Origin: Chamaecyparis obtusa
Lineage: Eukaryota > Streptophyta > Pinopsida > Cupressales > Cupressaceae
Length of the DNA stretch: 64,000 nt
Reading direction: 5' to 3'
Assembly (NCBI GenBank): GCA_027943335.1
Contig: BSBK01006398.1
Coordinates: 124,001-188,000 of the forward strand
This document shows, one piece after another, positions 11,357 through 22,744 of this stretch; within the stretch, counting starts at the first letter, position 1, and the number at the start of each line of letters is the position of its first letter. Under the pieces are notes generated by a model. That model was not told the DNA's origin. It did not search any database and saw nothing but the letters and a program-made list of their open reading frames with translations. The position numbers and the translations under genes were made by a program.

Positions 11357-12585
11357 TGTTAATCTCTATTGAGCATTTAAGGTTGTCATTAGTATCAAAG
11401 GATGGTAAACAGGTCGGTCGGTTACTTATATTGAGTCAGTCGGTAACTAGAAGTAAGACAGAGTAGTCGGTAAAGCCTTTACACCGAGCATCACACAATT
11501 AAGTGAGCACCAGCGACACTGACACCGATGGTCAATAAACACCGAGCATCACAGTATACAGTAAGCAGATTATACAGTGTTTACCAATGATCATAGAAAA
11601 TGGAATAGTAATCTAAAATGGCACATTATTATATGCAAACGGTTATAACAGATCGTAAAATGGTTTACCAAGATTGAGGAGCATTTATTGTAAATAGATC
11701 TCATTAAATGTAATGTTTATCTTATTGTAATAGTTGATCTAGGTTATTTTTCACCGTAGATCTTAGGGTTATGATTATTTTTGTAACCTAATTTTTGCTT
11801 AGGCGGAAAAATAGAACACTATATATTTTGTATGTTCACACCATTTTTATGAGGTTGGGTGAACTAATATATATGAATCAAGGAGCACTTGAAGACATTG
11901 CCTATCTTCAAGACAATCAGTTTACCGAGCAGAACAGAGCACGGAGGATATCAGATTGAGCAGAATCAATGAAGGCTACCGAGCACAATAGAGTAAGAAA
12001 CCATCATAGATAAGGTGATATTTTGATGAGCACTTATAGATCTATTTCAAACAATTGAGTTGTCAACTAGCAGATAATTACCTATTACTTTCTGACAATT
12101 GTGATAGAGTTTTTGATAAATCTCTTAACAGAGTAGACTTAACAGTCTTATGTAAATCTCTTAACCGAGTACACACTTCATTAGTGTTGCTAAAATCCTA
12201 TAACTAGGTAGATCTAGCTGATCTAATATGTTACTCCTAATAGGGTAAGATCACCAGAAGTGATCAAAACTTGTAGCCTTAACAGGCAAACCTTTTCTAT
12301 CTGCAGTAGTGAAGAATTTGTGGGTGTCATCCCCACCGTAGTTTTTACCTTCTAACAAGGGTTTATGTGTTACCAAAATACTTCTGTTATGTGATTTTCA
12401 TATTGATTTCATGTTGTTTACTTTCTTAAGTTAACTAGATTATTGATTTATACAATTGTATTCAAGTTATTTTGATCGGTTATCACAATATTCAGTTATA
12501 GTTCAGAAAGGTTTCACAAGTAAAAGTTTTTGAAGGCACTGATTCACCCCTCCCCTCTCAGTACCTATCTCTCCTAATTCCAACA
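11357..12585 (+). repeat. 3' LTR of the plus-strand gag + ORF2 element
   Basis: The LTR is 1,229 bp, almost collinear with 4275-5504, and ends ttccaaca before the TSD tgatg at 12586-12590. The differences from the 5' LTR are scattered and mostly transitions, so the insertion is not recent. Confidence 0.9.
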
Positions 12586-14722
12586 TGATGAGGGTACTAT
12601 AGCTGGTTCAGGTAGATCACATGTTGGACTACTTTTTTTTACTCTCTAACAATATTGCCCATGCTAATCACTAGTTTTATTATGCTCTAACAATCTTATT
12701 CTTCAGCACATGTCAATGATCATTTACTATCGCCACCTCATACAATGGAAAACTCAGATGTATCATGTCCTACAATGTCGGCAACACATAGCATGGCCAT
12801 AGATGCCATGGCACCACCTACTCGTACAGGTATTTTATTTTCTCTATCATTATATATATGTTTATTTCCCTTGAAGTGTTCTTTCTTAGGGCCATTTCAT
12901 AATGGATTCAATTTATGCAATAGGGGATGCAACACTTGATGGTGATTTTCTTGGATATACTAGTATTTCTAGTACGGGAATAGTGAAGGATTGCATATTG
13001 CTTATGTCCGAAGAAGAAGGACTTCCCTTGAAAATAGCAAAACTTCCAAGTACTTTAAAGATTGGACCTTTCTTTTACTATACAATCATATGTTAATTAC
13101 ACCTTGCATTCAATATGAGAAGCTTACATCTATTATGTTCTTATTTTATACTATTATATCCTTCGACTAATGATCCCATGATTATTTTGTAGGGAATGAT
13201 GTTTTTTATAGTAAAATTAATGATGAGTGTTTGCGGATATTCAGGCCCACCATCTGTACAGGGTGAAACATCATATCTAAAATAAAACCCCAATCCACTA
13301 TTTTGATTTCATATCATTGCTAGGATAGTTATCATTACATCTATTTTTGAATCTAACACTATTTTCTTTCTTAAAAGGTGGAAAACCCAAAATCAAAAGT
13401 TAAAGGATGATCTCGTAGAGAGTATGACAAACTTGTTTGGACCTCGTGCATTTGAGAAGGGTAAGCTCCTTCAAAGAGCCAGGATATGTTTGAGGTATAT
13501 TAGGGACCAGTACAGGTGTACATTAACAAAAAACCCACATTACCAACACCCCCCTTGCATTCCTGATTTAGAGTGGAAATCTATTATTCTGGATGCGAAT
13601 GAGAAAACTAAAGTAAAAAAAGGAAATACACCACCAGAGAACAGAAGAAGGTATGTGATACTGTTAAGAATGTAATTGTGTACTAAATACTCTTCATATT
13701 TATATGAACTAACATATTTCAATCTCTTCATAGATTTCCTGACACATCAAAGGCAACAAAGGCAAGATTACAAAAGCACAGGCAGCACAAGCTAGGCTCT
13801 GGTGGTTATTCGAAACTTGTTGCACAAGTTGTAAGTGTTGGAAAAATACAATCTTTACATGACTTTTAACACTGGAAATAATTCTTTGATCTTTAAATAT
13901 TTATTTATAATTTGAAATCTTTTTTTGTTTTGATGAAACAATAAAATAAAATTTGACGATACCAAGCAAAAATGCAGGGCACGGAGTTCAATATAAGTCT
14001 CACAAAAGAGGACAAGAGAATTGGCTTCCAATAAGGCTATAAAGTCATGGCAGAAAGAATAAGAAGTGCACAAGGTTCTACTGATGGATCTATCGGGGTA
14101 AGTAAGCTAAATAGATGATATTTCAAATTTAATTATTTACCAATTACTTTATTTTATGTTAAGTTCCAACATAAAGTGAGTAAATTTGTTTTAAGTAAGA
14201 AAACAATGATAACATGAATGTGTATGAAATTGAAATGTAGCCTGCCGATTCTTGTTGTACACAACCTATGGGTGTTGATGACAATGAGGATGTGCATCAT
14301 AGTAATACAAGTAAACATCTTAAATTGATTGGTGTAGTAATACAAATTTAATTGCAATTGGTGTTTGGATTAATCTAACAATTTGTATTGCAGCTGTAGA
14401 GAGTGTAGAGGCTACTGTTAATGAGCATGTTGAGGTTGAGGCCGAGGCCAGACAAACTGACCTCGATGTTGATGATGTGACTAGATCAAGTAAAGAGCTA
14501 TACAATTATGTCCTGTAAAGTATTGAAATACTTTAAAATGTTTAAAATGTTTTTAATTTAACCCTTTTATATGTTATTGCAGATGACCCCCCTTTGCATC
14601 AACAGGGAACTAGGCATGCATTGAGATCTAATGAGAGGGTAGATGATCATCATGATGATATCGATACTCATCTTAACAATTACATCTTAAAAACTAGAAA
14701 TCAAAAGAAAAAAAAGAAATGA

Positions 14723-15090
14723 TTATCATCTATGCACCTTAATTGATAATGACTAATTTTTATATGCCAATGAATTTAATTATGTGGTAGTGAATGTTCA
14801 TAAATTTTATAATGTGTTAATGAATGTTTTCATGTGATAATTAATGAATGTCACATTTTATTAATGTGTGAATGAATGTTATCATGTGATAATTAACGAA
14901 TGTTACATTTTATTAATGGACAAAATAATGAATGAATGTTAGATGTTAACGGGGAATTTAGAGTGATGTTGGGGGGGGGGGGGGTGCCAAATGAGCTTCC
15001 ACCTTCACATGGTTGGCCCTATTTAGTATAGAATATAAAACTATTCTCGAAACAAAGTGAAGCTCAATAAGTTTGTTCCTTATATAGGGT
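14723..15090. repeat. 52-bp tandem repeat, G tract and shared terminal motif
   Basis: Two tandem copies of a 52-bp unit (14821-14872, 14873-14924) share tgaatgtt(t/a)tcatgtgata. A run of 14 G residues lies at 14971-14984. The stretch 14985-15075 (agcttccaccttcac and following) is the reverse complement of about 55083-55165, so a repeat copy lies at each place. No coding potential was seen. Confidence 0.65.
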
Positions 15091-15516
15091 TCAAGTGTTG
15101 TTATGCTATTGGTTTCTCCATCTCCCACTGACATCTTGTCTTTCTCCTAAGAACTCTCACCGAGCTATGATACATGGATGAGTAGAACATGTCCCTTACA
15201 AGCTACACATATATAATATGGTAGATCTAGGGAACAAATATACTACAACATAGAATGAGTCAACTTATACTACAGTTTCTTCATTCACAATGAAAATTCA
15301 AATTACAAGCCATATTTTAGATTTAATATTCATATTTATCTTCATCATGATCATAGCCATCACGGTCATCATTTGGTTCAACTTCATTTGAACCACACTC
15401 CATGTCGGGTACCATTATAAGGCATGGAGTGTGGTCATACCCATGTTACCATAATAATGAGTTAGCGTATAAAATTATGAATAAAATACCTCGTGTATCA
15501 TATTTATAATACTGCA

Positions 15517-15605
15517 GGTGCACCCAAGATTGGCCCAGGCACCCAAGTTCCTTCCAAAGGAACCCAAGTCGAACCTAGAGGAGAACAAAAGTAGAATCGG
15601 AAACC
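15517..15605 (+). other. Possible exon (uncertain)
   Basis: After a pyrimidine-rich tract ending in AG, an open stretch encodes a Gly/Pro/Thr-rich segment containing GPGTQVPSKGTQVEPRGEQK, then a TAG. The repeated x-G-T-Q-V phrase looks protein-like. It may be a further exon of the transposon cassette; no domain is recognised. Confidence 0.25.
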
Positions 15606-16419
15606 AGCCTCAAACAAAGAACTAGATAACTTGGCTTTTTTCTAATTCAAGTTTATTTCTGAACTCTTCTCCAATTCCAAACTGATTATTCCATATTTTG
15701 TTTTCAAATTTTCCTTCTTCCTCACTCCAAATTCAAGGATCACCACCCATGACTTATGTTGTTATTTCCTTTTACTAATTGTGCTATTTCAAGGATCACC
15801 ACCCATGACTTGGTTAAGATGATGAATGCTGGCAATGCCTTCATTACCAAGGAATCACCGCCCACCATTAATGAATATTAATGATCATTGTTTCCTAAGG
15901 GTAATCATTGTTTGTGTATGTTGATCACCCAAGTCTTTGGTTGTGATTTGCATGCTGTGAGGTTTGTCAAAAGTGGGGGTATGACATGCTGGTTAGATTA
16001 TAACATATTGACACTTACACCATGAAGAAGACAAATGATTAAATAGAAAGAGAGGACCAACTAAACCATCTTGTGGTCAATCTATATCACATTCAGAAAC
16101 AATGTCAAGACTCAAGAATCAAAACAATCAAAAGTTTCTTCAAGACCATGAATGATCAACAACATTCCATTAGAAAACAAAACACTAATCTATATTATCA
16201 TTAAGTCATAAAATATGTCTTTAAAGTTTAGAAGCATCACAAGAATTTTCAAGAAACATAGTACTATCCAAGGACCAAAATGAATACCCTCCAAATGATT
16301 ATGATTATGTTGATGTTGATGTCTATAATTTATGTGTAATGATTATGATGATGTTGATGTTGATGTCTATAATTTATTTCACTTACTGATGCTTGCCTAG
16401 ATTGAATTTTGAATTGCTA
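15606..16419. other. No gene seen; short direct repeats
   Basis: This stretch holds two copies of caaggatcaccacccatgac (about 15733 and 15791) and a duplicated phrase of about 40 bp with tgttgatgttgatgtctata (16305-16380). Nothing coding is supported. Confidence 0.5.
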
Positions 16420-16699
16420 GGCTGGAGAACACTTTCAAAGTTTAGGGTCTGTTCTACATGATACTCTTAGTTACAGCTCAAATGCAACTCAACATATTTT
16501 TGATGCTGGGCAACCCACTGCAGAAACTCATCCACAGGTGAAATTTAATGTTGTGAATCTTGGCATTGTTAATGTTATTAATTTTCCTCATGTTTCATAT
16601 TTGTGAAAATGTTTCTTGGCACTATCTTATTCTTATTATAATGTTCTTTGTTGTGGGGCAGGAGGTCAATCTTCATTGTCTTCATTGTGGGGGACAGTG
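16420..16699 (+). other. Possible terminal exon pair of the cassette (uncertain)
   Basis: An AG-flanked open stretch at 16423-16543 encodes a segment containing AGEHFQSLGSVLHDTLSYSS and ends at CAG|GT. A second piece, about 16664-16699, encodes EVNLHCLHCGGQ before a TGA. The splice signals are plausible and the codon pattern reads like protein, but I recognise no family. Both pieces lie just inside the inner inverted repeat at 16683-16735. Confidence 0.3.
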
Positions 16700-16735
16700 A
16701 AGATTTCTCTGACAAATAGCAGGTCTTCTTTAGTA
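16683..16735 (-). repeat. Inner inverted repeat, right copy
   Basis: This is the reverse complement of 2484-2535, running from gggggacagtgaag to gtcttctttagtatct. The pair brackets the SET and transposase-like genes. Confidence 0.6.
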
Positions 16736-16894
16736 TCTTATAATAGCATGCTAAACTAATAAAGGTGTTATGGGCATTTAATCTGCAATTACTAATAGAC
16801 TAAGCATATTATTACTATGCTTAATGTTCCATTTAAATACATTTAACACAAAAAACAAATTTACAAAACTGAACCAATGGCATGTTTACAACAA

Positions 16895-18688
16895 AGATGT
16901 GTTGAGGAGTTTGCTCCTTGTTTAATGTTAACTGTTCCTACACAATCCACTCATACAATAGTGAAATGCTATGTGGAAGGGATGGTTGATAGTGTTCCTT
17001 GAGGGAAGGGGGATTTTGAAAGACTTGTTATCATTGTATTGTGTATTTCCAATATTTTTGGTTGTAGGGCAGACCAGGAGAATGAAGGATCACTCACCGA
17101 TTGCATGATAACCCAGTTTTGAAGGGTCACTGGACGAGGGGAATGAAGGATCACTCACTGATTACATGATAACTCAACCAAGCATTCTTTCCTTTAATTT
17201 TCCACAATATCTCAAAGTATGATCATTATTCTTTACTTTCTTCTATATGTTATTCTTTCTATGGTTTTGTTATCTTAGAAATATATCAAAAACATTTTAG
17301 ATGTGCATATAAAAGTAAAATATTATTCTTCAATTGTTCCACATTGAAGTATTTCCTCTTTGGAGTATTTTCTTCATTTGTACAATATCTGTCAAAAATG
17401 GCTCCCATATTTCTTCAAGATATATTTTAATCTTTATATTGTAATTTTGATTAGATTTGACCTATAGTTGATTTCATTAGTATTTTATAACATATACTCC
17501 TAATGTGAAATGTGGAGAGAAAGAAAGAGACACACTAGGTATGAATTACATGATATACCCATCATCACTTAGCACTTAAATAATAAATTATGGATAGGGA
17601 ACAACCCCCTAACCTCTGGATGTTTGTTTCATGTTGGCCTCTTATTATATGCAAAGGTAGGCCTGTCTTAATTAGGCTAACAACCATAGTGTAGGGGCCA
17701 TAAATTATGGAACCCAAAATAGTGCACACTTGTATTAAATTAGGTTTAGTATACTACAAGGGAATGGAAACCATGCAATAGTGCCTCATGGGGATGGAAG
17801 AAACTCTTCACCAAGAAGATGGTTGTGAATGCAATATTTACTAGAGGCAAAGAACATAATTTGGTTCTAGCAATTACTCATAGAAGATAATGGAACCCAC
17901 AAAACACTTGGAAAAGATAGCACTCACTATATCTTTTATCACTCTTTTAAAGCTGGGACAATAAATCTCAAAGATTGATCAACAAATTCTTGAACACAAA
18001 GAACCATTGACAGATATGATTCATGTGTACAATAGCCAACAACCAATTGTTCCAATCATGGTGTCCAATAATTATGTTAGAAAAATCATCTACAAATCCC
18101 TTACACAACCATAATAGATTCAAACCATGAACTATAAGAACCTAACAATGGGACTGACAAAGATACAACCTAAACAAATCTTGATCATATTCTACCCTAT
18201 TGTAAGGCCCAAGAAGTAACTCTATCTTAAAGACATTCCTCTAGATGAAGCTCAAAGGTCAGGTAGTTGAAGCATAGCAATACTTGAATGAATATAGGAA
18301 TAATTTGATGTACAATCATTTGCTAGGTTGGTTTGTGGGTTTTCCAAGTAATATTTTCCCTTTAACCACATTTATAGTTTGAGAAAATCAGAAAAAATTG
18401 TTTCAGATTTATATTATCCTTTTGAACTAGCACACTGCCATCAAAATGCATAATCATTGGTCATCTCAAGAAAATTCCTATTGATTACTAGGATATCCTT
18501 ATAAAAATTTGATGCATGGATTTCTTGTGAATTATCGACTGCTATGTATCCTGCAACTATGGAAGGAATAGTGTTGGTGTTAGGTTTCATTTATTATTGA
18601 ATTCAATGGTTTCCAAGATGTGTTGAGGATTTTTCTCCTTGTTTAATGTTAATTGTTCCTGCACAATCCACTCATACAATAGTGAAGT
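16895..18688 (-). repeat. Right arm of the long inverted repeat
   Basis: This is the reverse complement of 167-1966 (see there). Beyond its inner end, the sequence at 16735-16895 resembles 20905-21020, so the repeat family is modular and its borders with neighbours are not simple. Confidence 0.75.
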
Positions 18689-18936
18689 TACAAAACTGAA
18701 CCGATGGCATGTTTACAACAAAGAAATAGAATGATAATAATATGCCAAAAATTCTATTATGTTTAATACACACCAAAGGACCGCATTGTAAATTATTGTC
18801 ACTAAAATGATCGCATTCTACTAGTTTCATGCCCTAGCCCATGCTTTAACTCCATTATTTGATGTTATTGGTGCTTGTGCTCAAGGATATCCATTTTTTT
18901 TAAATGTTGACTGTGGTTATCAAATGGACAGCCCGT

Positions 18937-19664
18937 GAGCTTCTAGCTAGGCATCATTTGTATTGATAGCTTAGGGCATCAAATGTATTGTATCATTGAT
19001 AGTTGATACTTTGTTAAAAGGAAATAGGACAAAGAATGATTTTTATTTAGTTTCTCTATTTTGATCCCTAAGTGGCTTACAACCCTAGAGAAGTATATGA
19101 AGATTTATGGATGCAGTTGTATGATACATAGCAGGCGATAATTCATAATAAATCCATGCATCCAATTTGAATAGCAATTAATACAAAGAACTAGGGTCCT
19201 CCAATGGCCCAATCATCTGGACCTTGACTGTCCCCTCAACCAGTGACCCTTCAAAATTGGGTTATCATGCAATCGGTGAGTGATCCTTCATTCTCCTGGT
19301 GAGCTTCTAGGTAGGTGCCATTTGTATATTTGATAGCTTAGGGCATCAAATGTTTATTGTATCATTGATAGTTGAGACTTTGTTAAAAGGAAATAGGACA
19401 AAGAATGATTTTGATTTAGTTTCTCTATTTTGATCTCTAAGTGGCTTACAACCATAGAGAAGTATATGCAGATTTATGGATGCAGTTGCAGGATACATAG
19501 CAGCTGATAGTTCACAAGAAATCCATGCATCTAATTTGAATATCAATTAATAAAAAGAAATAGGGTCCTCTAATGGCCCAGTCATCAGGACCTTGACTAT
19601 CCCCTCAACCAGTGACCCTTCAAAACTGGGTTATCATGCAATCGGTGAGTGATCCTTCATTCTC
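18937..19664 (+). repeat. Tandem duplication of a 364-bp unit
   Basis: 18937-19300 and 19301-19664 are direct neighbours. Both begin gagcttctag, contain gaaataggacaaagaatgat and end in the phrase around tgagtgatccttcattctcc. The two copies differ at scattered positions. Confidence 0.8.
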
Positions 19665-22296
19665 CTAGTCTGTCCTGCAACCAAACATATTGAAAATACA
19701 CAATATAATGATAACAAGTCTTCACAATCCCCCTTCCCTCAAGGAACACTATCAACCATCCCTTCCACATAGCATTTCACTGTTTGTATGAGTGGATTGT
19801 GCAGGAATAGTTAACATTAAACAAGGAGCAAACTCCTCAACACATCTTGGAAACCATTGAATTCAATAATAAATGAAACCTAACACCAACACTATTCCTT
19901 CCATTCACTTCTACCAAGAATAAAGCATTTAATCCATTCAACATTACATATAATCATTAGACAGTTACATTTCCTGACTGTGTAGAGGAACAGTCATGAC
20001 CAAAATGATCAAAACTACTTTCACCCTTGCACAAGCTATTCCAAACTTCAAGTAAAATGAGCAATATGCTATATCAAATCATTCATATTCATAGTAACCA
20101 TTTGAAGGATCATTTTTTTAATGAACCCTCTGATTGTACCCCTGTGGCAGAGAAAGGAAACCTCAAAATAGAGAAAGGAAACTTAGTAAAACCAGTCTAT
20201 GCCGATGTTTGTGAGGGTACAGTCATGATAAGTGCCTCTCAAACCTCTCCAAACATGTAAGATTGTCTTTAAATACTTTATTGATCTCTTCTAAACATTA
20301 ACCAAATCAAACCTACATTTGAATCCACGCACAATAACCCCAAAATGAAGGGTTTTGTATCCTTTAATGAATCTTAGTCACTGGTAGCGCATGGACAGTC
20401 AAACCAGTAGTCTCCAAAGCATTCAATAAGTGATTGGATTGTATTTAATACACACTATTCCTTCAATTCACTTCTACCAAGAATAAAGCATTTAATCCAT
20501 TCAACATTACATATAATAATTAGACAGTTACATTTCCTGACTATGTACTAGAGGAATAGTCAGGAAATGTAACTGTCTAAATGATCCAAACATTTGAAAA
20601 TAGTGAATTGATATCCTTGAGCACAAGCACCAATAATATCAAATAATGGAGATAAAGCATGAGCTAGGGCACGACACTAGTAGAATGTGGTCATTTCAGA
20701 GAGCATTCGTGATCAAATAAAATGCAATGCATTTGAAATTTGTAGTCGAATATGATGCCAGATGCTTGAAAGATGAAGAAATCACATACCTTCTCTCGGG
20801 CTCAGCTTTTTCTCCTCTATCCAATCAAAATAAAAATGATGAGGTCATTTCACTTTTTTTTTCATAGCCAAATCTTCCTTGTACCACACGAAGAACATTC
20901 CATTGGTTCAGTTTTGTAATTTGTTTTTTGTGTAATTAGTAATTGGTAGATTAAATGCAGATAACACCTTTATCAATTTAATTAGCATGTTATTATCATA
21001 TCAGATAAAGTATGTTTAAGAATTTTTAGGACTGGTCCTTTTGCGTGTATTAAACATAATAGAATTTTCAGCATATTATTATCAATCTATTTCTTTGTTC
21101 TAAACATGCCATTGGTTCAGTTTTGTAGACTTGTTTAATCCATTAAATGCATTTTTCATGAGGAGGGGTCTTGTTCTTAGGAGATTGATGAAGATTGTGC
21201 ACCTCAAAAACCAATTCATAAGGTACCAATCATGTTTCCTATTCGCTTATATTTTTGGATTGGTAAATCTCCTTATAAGTTTCATGTCCTTTCTTTTGAT
21301 TACTATGGATGAGATATATATCTTACATTTAGCATTCAACTTCTTTACATTTTAGAACATGTAGTGTGTTTTTTGAGGATTTTACCAAATCAACTTTTAA
21401 CATAAACCGAAAACACCAAACTGATATCTTGCCTTTTCAACTTGACAAAATATTTGCATTTGATCAATAACTGCAAGCAACTGAATGATAAATCCACATA
21501 CCTGTATCTTTGTAAAATACCTGGAACATCAAAAAGATGGCTAAGTGGTTGCCACCATGATTTTTATCTACTAAATATGGGGAAAAAAAACACCAAAAAA
21601 TATCGAATAGAAAACATGATTGGTCATTTCAGAGAGCATTCATAATCAAATAAAATGCAATGCCTTCTCTCGCGCTTGATCAACTTTCACCCACTCATTT
21701 TCTCCCACTCCTTTTCTCTACAAATGAAATAAAAATGATTTAGCCATTTCAAAATAGTGAATCGATATCCTTGAGCACAAGCACCAGTAACATCAACTAT
21801 TTTGATCTGTGGGTAGCCTAATGTTGGTAAGAGTTCTTTTATTAATAAAATTACTCTGCAAGATTGAAGAAGTGATATATTTTGGCAAATGAAGAGTAGA
21901 AAGATGATGATATTCCTAAGATCATGGATGGACACAATGTTGTAGACAGAATGGGAAGACATCTTTCTAGACTAGCCCTGGATCCTTTGACAATTGGGGT
22001 AGGATCCAGACCCATGCTAAAAAGATGTCTTCCTTTCTGTTGTGGAATTATCCCTTCTTTGGCCTGCACTCATTCCTCTTCTCAAAAATGGTTATCTAGA
22101 AACTTTGGATACTATTTCTCATCCAAGCATGAAATGTGCTAGTGATCATATAAAATTACTTTAGGCCTCTAGTATTGATGAGATCTACAAGTGTAAAATG
22201 TTTTTGCGAGATTGGGATCAATTTGTGTAGTGTACATAAATGGAAGGTGGTGATTATTCTCGATGATTGACAGGTAGCTAGGACAGTAGCTAGGAC
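19665..22296. repeat. Mosaic of the flanking repeat family
   Basis: 19665-20215 copies 40-240 and 1830-2330. 20905-21020 and 21110-21130 resemble the region beside 16850. Two copies of tatccttgagcacaagcacc occur (about 20613 and 21766), and a reverse copy lies near 18865. A perfect hairpin lies at 20520-20580. No gene is supported; short open frames vary between the copies. Confidence 0.6.
20520..20580. repeat. Perfect 25-bp hairpin
   Basis: ttagacagttacatttcctg... (20520-20544) is exactly complementary to 20556-20580 across an 11-base loop. The left arm is part of the repeat also seen at 2075-2100 and 19955-19980, so the right arm is a local inverted copy. Confidence 0.9.
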
Positions 22297-22744
22297 TAAA
22301 GATAAAATAGCTCAAGAGACCATCATAGGTTCTCTCTTTCTTCAGTCTATATTATTGACAGAATGTTTTACCTTTCATTAGCTCATCAAATCCAAGGATT
22401 TGAAAGAATTTAATAGAATATTTTCATGACAATGTATATTATTTAAGTTGACATTGCATGAATTTATCTACTTTGCGCACTTGTAGACTATGAGGATGAC
22501 GATAAAGAAGCATGGCCATCCATGGCCATGCTTCTTTATCGCTATCCTCATAGTCTACAAGTGCGTGAAGTAGATAAATTCGTGCAACATCAACTTAAAT
22601 AATATACATTGTCATGAAAATATTCTATTAAATTCTTTCAAATCCCCAGATTTGATGAGCTAATGAAAGGTAAAACATTCTGTCAATAATATAGACCAAA
22701 GAAAGAGAGAACCTATGATGGTCACTTGAGCTGTTTTATCTTTA
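22297..22744. repeat. Large palindrome with a 2-base loop (about 223-bp arms)
   Basis: The sequence folds back at 22520-22521 (cc). The arms gataaagaagcatggccat (ending 22519) and its complement starting at 22522 are perfect, and the match goes on outward to about 22297 and 22744 with only scattered differences. No reading frame is present. It may be a foldback-type miniature element or a recent inverted duplication. Confidence 0.9.

Larger units (their letters stand above)
4275..12585 (+). mobile_element. LTR retrotransposon of the gag + ORF2 family, no pol (plus strand)
   Basis: A complete 8.3 kb element: LTRs at 4275-5504 and 11357-12585, both with TG...CA ends, initiator-Met primer site at 5507-5518, gag-like ORF at 5569-6969, long ORF2 at 7498-11110, three purine tracts, and a 5-bp TSD. 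I found no protease D-S/T-G, integrase HHCC or DDE, reverse transcriptase Y/F-x-DD or RNase H motif in any frame of the internal 5.85 kb. It is thus non-autonomous, of the size class called LARD, but unlike typical LARDs it keeps two coding regions. A relative with the same plan lies on the minus strand at 36774-52793. The LTR ends, primer site and purine tracts resemble the copia element at 37330-45059. Confidence 0.9.
3720..14722 (+). pseudogene. Multi-exon gene with Ptta/En-Spm-like transposase exons, split by an LTR element
   Basis: Spliceable exons with matching phases: 3720-3776 (ATG start, TAG as last codon, perhaps a mutated CAG), 3903-4130, 4238-4274 joined to 12591-12611 (cut by the LTR element), 12707-12829, about 12890-13090 (one base out of phase), a possible exon near 13192-13265, then 13378-13650, 13734-13830, 13978-14097, 14241-14310, 14394-14489 and 14583-14722. 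Introns start with GT and end with AG. The exons at 13378-14097 show a basic helix-like region, a W-K-S-I segment, an N-R-R-R run and HRQHKLGSGGYSKL. That pattern recalls the conserved core of the plant transposase family Ptta/En-Spm (Transposase_24). The last exons are acidic and end in a lysine-rich tail. A TAA at about 14032 breaks exon 13978-14097. In CACTA elements such proteins accompany the TNP2 transposase as DNA-binding partners. Assignment to that family is by eye. Confidence 0.55.
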
